A program made the position numbers and the translations under genes. A model generated the notes under the pieces. The model made no database searches, was not told the DNA's origin, and saw only the letters and a list, made by a program, of their open reading frames with translations. From Irineochytrium annulatum (taxonomy: Eukaryota > Chytridiomycota > Chytridiomycetes > Chytridiales > Chytridiaceae), in assembly GCA_027600665.1 (NCBI GenBank), contig JADGJL010000359.1:1-23888 (forward strand): a stretch of DNA of 23,888 nt, written 5' to 3'. Shown in pieces: positions 17,632 to 23,888 of this stretch (its first letter is position 1; each line of letters opens with the position of its first letter).

Positions 17632-18343
17632 GCTGTGCCGCAAGGGGCGGTAGCGGAGACCGGAAATGGGCGTCCCGAGAATGATGGGATGGGTTGTGGA
17701 TGGCTGTGGGCCGCTGCCCTAAACCCCACCTCCTCCTTTACTCGCGAAGTTGTATCAAATAATAATAATGTAACAAGAAGTCCAAAACAATATTTTAATT
17801 TCCGAAGTCGAAAAGAATGGCCTACGCAATTCACATCCGGTCGATCAGCGCCATGAACAGGATCACCACCCAGTGCGACAAAGCTAATGAACAAACCGGC
17901 CGCGATCCGGCAAACGTGCCGCCAGTCACTGGAATCACTGCCCACAAACCAACTCGGGAACAATAACCCGAAGTCAAAAGCACAGGAAGGGAATTTGACG
18001 GCCTGGTAAATAACAAAAAAGCCACTTGCCAAACTTCGCCTTCCACCCATCGCTGGCCTTCCACCTGGGCCGTGAGCACGCCTCCAGTTTGACACGGCAG
18101 CAACAACTGCTGCCAGCATCGCAAAGGTGAGCAGGCTCTATGCCTCGAACTTGCAACATTTTGATCATTCCTTGACAATGACCACACAGAAGCCCCAACA
18201 TTGCCGCTTCAATCGACTTTTCCCCTAAGCCCCGGCGCCAAGTGGTCCCAGAAAACTCAGTCACCTTTTGGTCCCCGCCTTCCTTGCACACGGCTCCCGT
18301 CCAGGCCTCGCAACTTCTGCTTGCTGGTCAACCAAAACTTGTT
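17632..18343. other. Intergenic region upstream of the HNH_2 gene
   Basis: It holds the 3' flank of the secreted-protein gene and the upstream region of the HNH_2 gene. The only possible gene is the weakly supported minus-strand two-exon peptide listed separately. Confidence 0.5.
17831..18119 (-). CDS. Doubtful two-exon membrane peptide
   Basis: Not recognised. Exons 18119-17939 and 17883-17831 join in frame over a 55-nt intron (GTGATT donor, GTGAC branch, TTAG acceptor), giving 77 residues. The N-terminus (MLAAVVAAVS) and the C-terminus (LSHWVVILFMALIDRM) are both hydrophobic. The last exon has strongly G/C third positions, which is the main argument for coding; the first exon has weaker bias. 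Without splicing, a longer frame runs into AT-rich DNA with no coding look. It may be a real small gene, the 3' end of a decayed one, or chance. Confidence 0.3.
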
Positions 18344-19575
18344 ATGGACACTGCTGAACCTCCCGTCACCGACAACATGGCCACCGATGCCCCAACTCAG
18401 CTTGAAATCGACATGGACAAAGCCCTTCTGGCCCTCATTAAAATACGCCAGGCTGAGCTTGCGGAGGCGGAGATGGAGGACATTGCTTTTCTGAAAGATG
18501 ACCTCCTGGCCGCGTGCGGAGGATTGAGAATCTTTCTGGAAGCTGGAAAGGCATATTCATTTCCTGCCATCCGACGTCACGTGGCTGAATACTTGCGGGA
18601 CACTTGCTTGTCACAGCCTGCTACTCAGACTGCAGTTGTGATAAGTGCATCCCTGCACTTCAAGCGGGAACTAGTTGACCCCGTGAGAGTACAAGGCGGC
18701 AGAGGAAGCGGCGGTGGCAGCAACAATAGCAGTGCTAGTGGTGGCAGTGGTGGGCGTCCCTCGGTCTTTGCGGCAAATCTGCAGAAGCAGTACAACGCTT
18801 GCGCATTCACGATGGTTCTGGATTTAGCAGCCTTCGAAGCACACCTGGCTTGCAGCAATCTAGAAACTGCACATATACTCCCCCATTCATTGGGGACGAA
18901 TGAAGGGTGGCTTCGCTATGTGAACGCAAACTTGGGAGCTGACTTGTTTGACGTCGACGAGCTAGACACGGTTGCAAACGGTCTCCTTTTATGTCATGAC
19001 GCCAAGATGCGCTTTTGTGAAATGAATCTTACCATACAATGCAGGTAAGTTTGACTCCTTGACCTGAATTTCATTGTCCACTGCTAACATCAATTACAAG
19101 GACGAAGGCGGATGGCTCACACGAGTATAGAGTTCTTGAGCTTGCTCTGAACTATGCGCCTGCTCGCTGTCACATTCCTCTTACCTCTGGAAACGTCTTC
19201 TTGGAGAGCAGGAAGGATATGGAGTTATGCCTTTCAAAAGTCCCTGAATATCCTGAGCTCGGGATTCGTTACAAGGCCACTGCAGTTATCACTCATCCAT
19301 TCTCACCCATCGGAAGGTCAGTCTCCTCAGCCTCAAGGTGGCCTACGAAACTCCCCAATCCCGTTTTTTGTCGCCTCCATGAGCTTCTTGCGCGGGTCCA
19401 CCATGCATTGGCGCAAGGGGAGAGCTTATGTGATGATTCAGTGGATGACGATGACGAAGAGCTGTTTGAGGTTCAGAGGTCACCAACGACTGTGATGGAA
19501 CAAGCGCACTGCAAGGTCCATGAATGGCTTTGCGCTCAAGAGGACAGCAATAGAACTATGTCGGAAGGGATGTGA
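18344..19575 (+). CDS. HNH_2-type endonuclease-domain protein
   Basis: A fungal protein with an HNH_2 nuclease-like domain. Exons 18344-19044 and 19101-19575 join across a 56-nt intron (GTAAGT, TGCTAACA branch, ACAAG) to give 391 residues. The N-terminal part is helical and acidic. A Gly/Ser-rich linker (about 117-138) follows. The HNH core has H177 in TAHILPHSLG, N212 in VANGLLLC and C217-H218, the order expected for this fold. The C-terminal region is unassigned (SHEYRVLELAL, HPFSPIGR) and includes a run of aspartates. HNH_2 proteins are expanded in many fungi and their role is unknown. An in-frame ATG at 18242 would add 34 residues; the ATG at 18344 is preferred because the codons after it look coding. 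AATAAA lies at 19617-19622. Confidence 0.85.
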
Positions 19576-19937
19576 GCCGGCTTGACTTCCTCTTGACTTT
19601 TGTGGCAAATCTCATTAATAAACGTTTTAATTTTTAACTACTTGCGACTACATCCACGTCCTGATATCTGGATATACTCAAGGTTTTGCGGCGACGCCAA
19701 AATTTATCAAAATGGTATTGTCCACTGAACAAGAGCAAAAGACGAATTCTCAACCCTTGCGCTTCCACAATTAAGCTCGCAGAATTAAGCTGAAAGGGAT
19801 TGCAAAATGATGTGACAAAACGATCTTTGAAAATAGCTACAAATATATGAAGAGGTCGAAGATACAAATGGTATAATATCTAAATGTGTAAGGTTGATCC
19901 ACAACAAGGACTTCCACTTCGCCCAGCTCCGGCTCGC
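19576..19937. other. Convergent 3' flank between HNH_2 and transporter genes
   Basis: AT-rich region between the stops of two convergent genes. It contains AATAAA (19617-19622) for the plus-strand gene. I see no gene. Confidence 0.65.
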
Positions 19938-21768
19938 TCACTCCACCGTCAGATCCCCAGGCTCCTTCTCCGCCACCTTCTCAGGCTTCGAGGGCCCATC
20001 CGCTGGTCCATCGTTCTCGTCCGTGACGATGGTGGCCTCCTCCTCGTCCTTAAGCTTGGACGGTACCGGCGACGCGTCGAGGGTGTCAAGATCTTCATTG
20101 TAGACGACGTCCCCAACAATGAAGTTGCGGCCGCGAGCCTCGGAGCCGATCGAGAGGACTACGAGGAGGCTTTGAAACGAATAAATATTGACAAGGAACA
20201 CATGAAAAGCGAAAAGGAACTCGCAACCACTCACGCGCAGACGGTGACGGCCATGAAAATGGCCTGCGTAAGCCCGTAATTAGGCGTGCTCTTGCCGTTG
20301 ATCGTTGTCGGATATTGTTCGCCGATCTTTGACTCGATTGTGGCGGACGCGGCCGAGATCATGTTGCCGATGTTGTAGACGAGGCCGGGGAAGGTGGCGC
20401 GGATTGAGGGAGGGGAGAGCTCGGTCAGGTAGGCGGGGACGACGCCCCAAGCGCCTTGGCTGTTTTTGCGAAAATGAGAACAGGAGTTAGAGCAAGGTCA
20501 ACTTGGTGTGATGAAGGAAGAAAGGCTTACACGAAAAACTGCATCCAAAACGCCGAGACCTTTAAACCGCCGAGCGAATCGCTGAACGCCCACGGGTAGA
20601 TGAGCGCGCCGGCGCATACGGCGCTCGCCATCATGGCCCGCCTCCTGCCCGCGTACTGCCCAATGAACCCCACAAACGTCCCGCCCAGGATGGCGCCAAA
20701 CGAAGCAATCGCGGTCGTGGCCGCCTTGTCGTTCGCCGAGTAACCTAATGCGGTGATGTAGGTCGGGTACAGGTCCTGGGACCCGTGGCTGAAGAAGTTG
20801 AAGCATGACATAAGGACGATGCAGAAGACCGCGCGCTTCCAGTAGGTCCGGAAGGTGACGCCGAGGTCTTTCAGGAAGTTGGCGCCGGACTCCTCGCGGC
20901 GCTCCTTCTGGCGCTCGTACGCCTCGGACTCGGGGACCGCGAAACGGATGAGGATGACGAGGAGGGCCGGGAAGGAGCCGATGTAGAAGAGAACTCGCCA
21001 TGAGAGGTTCGGGTTTGTGCTTACGGCGTAGTAGAGCGCGCTCGCCATCAAGTTCCCAGTGGCGTATCCCTGCTGCAAGATGCCCGCCATGATCCCGCGC
21101 GTCTCGGGCGGGACGGCCTCGAGGGCCAAGCTGGCGCCGAGCCCCCACTCGCCGCCGAGCGCCACGCCGAAAAGCGCGCGGAGGACGAGGAAGACGGCGA
21201 GGTTTGGCGCAAAGCCCGAGAGGAGTTCGAAGAGCGCGTAGAGGCAGACGTCGACCATGAGCGGCCACTTGCGCCCCCACTTGTCGCCCGCCAGACCGAA
21301 TATGAGGGCGCCGATGGGCCGGAAGAGCAGGGTGATGGTGATGGCGTTCGTGACGGTCGAGTTAGTCACGTCGAATTCCTTGGCGATGTTATTAACGACG
21401 AGCGTGACAATGAAGTAGTCGCAGGCGTCCATGGACCAGCCAAGGAAGGCGGCCAGGAAGATCTGGGCGAATTGAAGGTTAAGCAAACGCATATCGAAGA
21501 AGGATAACAAAGTCACGACCGCAATCCCAAAACCGAACACAAAGAAAAGACACGGGTTTTTCGGGGGATCCCGTGCTCATCCGGGCCCGACGCTCGATCA
21601 GCAACTCACCAGCCACTGCCTCCCATTCAGCTTCGCCAGCAGCTTGAACGGGTTCTCCGGCCGATGGACCGGCTCGGTCCAGAGCGTCATCCACGGGTTC
21701 GACCTCGCGGGCTTCGTGGCCTTCGCGGCCTTCACGGGCTTCGCGGTCGTTGGGGCGGGGGTGGTCAT
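19938..21768 (-). CDS. Monocarboxylate:H+ symporter of the JEN type (MFS)
   Basis: Probable plasma-membrane importer of lactate, pyruvate or related acids with protons. Four exons (21768-21610, 21462-20531, 20459-20235, 20169-19938) give 515 residues, in the usual range for this family. The family hallmark NxxSHxxSQDxxxT is complete as NFFSHGSQDLYPT at about 275-287. The MFS loop motif GDKWGRK is at 112-118. The protein has about twelve hydrophobic helices, a hydrophilic N-terminus (KPVKAAKATKPARSNP), and an acidic C-terminal tail. Exon joins such as AFWMQFFV to QGAWGVVPAYL and CA to LLVVLSIGSEARG match the family. The introns are 147, 71 and 65 nt. In yeasts JEN is repressed by glucose; no such site was identified here. 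Substrate is inferred from the family. Confidence 0.93.
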
Positions 21769-22344
21769 GTCAGGCCACGGGGGTTGCAGAAGCGACGAGG
21801 AAAGGTGGGACAAATGGCCGCGGGAGGAAGTACGATGTCGAGACGGCCACAGTGGGTTTTGATCTTCACGCCTCACCAAATAACTCACTCTCTCGGTGAG
21901 GCGCCGCCGCTTTGACAACCTGCGGTTGCGTTCTGTGCCTCAGCCTGACACAAGACGTTCAAGCCACTTCAAACCACCCTGTCTGTGCGTGCTTCACTCG
22001 AAGCTGAGAGCCGTTTATGCCGCAAATAATCTCAGGTGCTGGACTGCGTTTTCCGCTTAATTCTGCTATGGAATGTGAAGCATTGCTAACTAGAAAGGGC
22101 TCATCTTCACCCACCGTACAGGCTACTGAGACTAATGCCGTACTATTGTTGCTTAGTGGATGTCACCATTACATGATGTTACATCGGCCGCGGTGAGGGT
22201 GATGTGGTTTTGCAGGCGTGGCTAATGTAATCAGATCCGAAGTATATACCAAATGCATAATGTCAGTCTTGCTGTTTCTTTAGGACTCACTCGCTGTCTG
22301 TTTCAAATTCTGGATAAAGACGCAATATCGCAGATAGACATGCA
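21769..22344. other. Divergent promoter region of transporter and MLH1
   Basis: About 576 bases between the start codons of the minus-strand JEN-type transporter and the plus-strand MLH1. It must hold both promoters. No gene or strong repeat is visible. Confidence 0.65.
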
Positions 22345-23888
22345 ATGAGGCGGATTCAAAAGCTTGAGGAATCCGTCGTCAACCGCATCGCGGCGGGAGA
22401 GGTACGGTTCCGGACGAGCCTCAGGACGAGGATATTGACGCGATTAATACACTGGAAGATTATCCAAAGGCCCGCGAATGCCATCAAAGAGCTTCTGGAG
22501 AACTCGCTGGACGCCGGGGCGACGTCGATTCAGATCCTGGCCAAGGACGGCGGGTTGAAACTGCTACAAATTCAGGACGACGGCCACGGCATCATGAAGG
22601 AGGACCTCCCACTGGTCTGCGAGCGCTTCGCCACCTCGAAACTGCGGAGCTTCGACGACTTGCAATCGATTGGCACCTATGGGTTCAGGGGTGAGGCGCT
22701 GGCTAGTATCAGTCACGTCGCGCATGTTACTATTACCACGAAGACTTTGGAATCGCCCTGTGCATGGAGGTTAGTCCTTACTGACGGTAATTGACGCGTG
22801 GCCAGATACATCTTTTGCATGCAGCACGGCCTTGTGTTTCTATGCTTCATGTTCTTACAACCTTTGGGCCCATCATATAACTCAGTCGTATATAGGGCCC
22901 ATTACTCGGAGGGCAAGTTAACACCAGCGAGGGTGGGTGGAAGTGCGGAACCGAAGCCGACAGCCGGTAACAATGGGACACAAATTACGGTGGATACTGC
23001 CCATCTCCTCGCGTCAACTAATTGCTTAACAAGGTGGAAGACTTGTTTTACAATGTCGAGACGCGGCGGAAAGCATTAAGAAGCTCCAGCGAGGAATACA
23101 ATAAGATCGTCGACGTCATCAACAAATACGCCATTCATAACAGCGTCGTTGCTTTCACTTGCAAAAAGGTAGACCTTCTCTCTTGTTGACACCTATAAAG
23201 CAACTCAAGATGGGATCAAATACGGCCGACGTGAGAACAATGAAGGATTCCACCGCGGTGGAGAACATCCGCCTGATTTACGGCCCAAACATCGCGAAGG
23301 AGCTGCTGCCGGTCTCGGACAAAGACGAGCACCTTGAGTTTGCCTTTGATAGCTTGGTATCGAACGCAAATTTCAACATCAAGAAGATGGTTTTCCTACT
23401 GTTCATAAACCGTTTGTATTGCAATTTAGTAACGTATTTCTATACTAAATCTGTATCAGACCGACTGGTTGAGAGTTCATCCATGAAGCGCGCCTTAGAA
23501 ACACTTTACGCCATGTACCTTCCCAAGGGCACTCACCCGTTTGTGTACATGAGCCTCGAAATTGCCCCCGAAAAGTTGGACGTGAATGTTCACCCGACGA
23601 AGAAAGAGGTATTAGCATTAGTCGACTACCGTTGTTGACCCTCGCAGGTCATGTTCCTTCACGAGGAGAAGATCATTGAAAGCATATGCGATAGCGTGAA
23701 GATTAAGCTTGCAAACGCGAATCAGTCGAGAACCTTCGTCACGCAGGTGAGCAGGAGAATTAATCGTCCGTTCAACTCACACAAGAACGCTCAGACCATT
23801 TCGACCGTATCGGGACCGAATATGGAAACGATCACTGCACCAAGTCTGTATCTTAACTGCGCGTTCCTTTTTTTCTTTTTTTCTTTTC
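22345..23888 (+). CDS. MLH1: DNA mismatch repair protein MLH1, 3' end outside the window
   Basis: N-terminal ATPase part of the MutL homolog that, with a PMS partner, relays mismatch recognition to strand removal in the nucleus. Exons: 22345-22401, 22459-22769, 22896-22989, 23034-23168, 23210-23411, 23460-23608, 23648-23746, 23795-about 23849. GHKL ATPase motifs are intact: [10 protein letters not shown] near 30-39 (E33, N37-type region), DDGHGI at 59-64, and [13 protein letters not shown]. Later family blocks are [16 protein letters not shown], NPxxAxE-like [20 protein letters not shown], and [11 protein letters not shown]. Introns are mostly 39-57 nt (one of 126 nt). At 23169 an acceptor at 23209 aligns better with MLH1 than one at 23200. 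The visible product is about 365 residues, half of a usual MLH1; the endonuclease-like C-terminus is missing only because the window ends in a pyrimidine-rich intron-like run. Confidence 0.96.

Overview
This looks like a stretch of nuclear DNA from a fungus. The genes are GC-rich with mostly G/C third codon positions, and they are interrupted by short spliceosomal introns (about 40-150 nt, mostly GTGAGT/GTAAGT-type donors, CTAAC/CTGAC/TTAAC-type branch points, AG acceptors). Spacers are AT-richer and carry AATAAA signals. The clearest markers are ribosomal protein uL2, the mismatch-repair protein MLH1, a JEN-type monocarboxylate/H+ symporter, a Pho80/PCL-like cyclin, an HNH_2 domain protein and an intron-containing tRNA-Tyr. 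Together they suggest Basidiomycota or another intron-bearing non-ascomycete fungus; I cannot place it more closely.

Layout. 4-5628 (all minus strand): a class B bHLH transcription factor; a partial eight-cysteine protein with no visible start; a single-pass membrane protein with a Cys-rich ectodomain and a PPxY-containing tail; and a 208-residue beta-rich protein of unknown role. 6179-10070 (plus): a seven-helix membrane protein and an LRR protein with a C-terminal cysteine cluster. A minus-strand tRNA-Tyr follows at 10234-10318. 11309-17631 (plus): an intronless protein kinase, RPL2 with a probable 5'UTR intron, a cyclin and a small secreted Cys-containing protein. 17831-18119 (minus): a doubtful two-exon membrane peptide. 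18344-19575 (plus): the HNH_2 protein. 19938-21768 (minus): the JEN-like transporter, divergent from MLH1, which starts at 22345 and runs off the right edge.

Most long single-frame reading frames here are not whole genes. I rebuilt the multi-exon genes by hand from splice signals, frame continuity and family alignment from memory. uL2, MLH1 and the transporter are very secure; the gene-specific 5' exons of the bHLH gene and of the Cys-rich membrane protein are less so. The genes do not form an operon-like or clustered pathway: this is a mixed neighbourhood of housekeeping, signalling and lineage-specific genes. I saw no transposon, CRISPR array or virus-like gene. The most interesting items are the unassigned membrane and secreted proteins, the LRR-cysteine fusion, and the eight-cysteine gene fragment.
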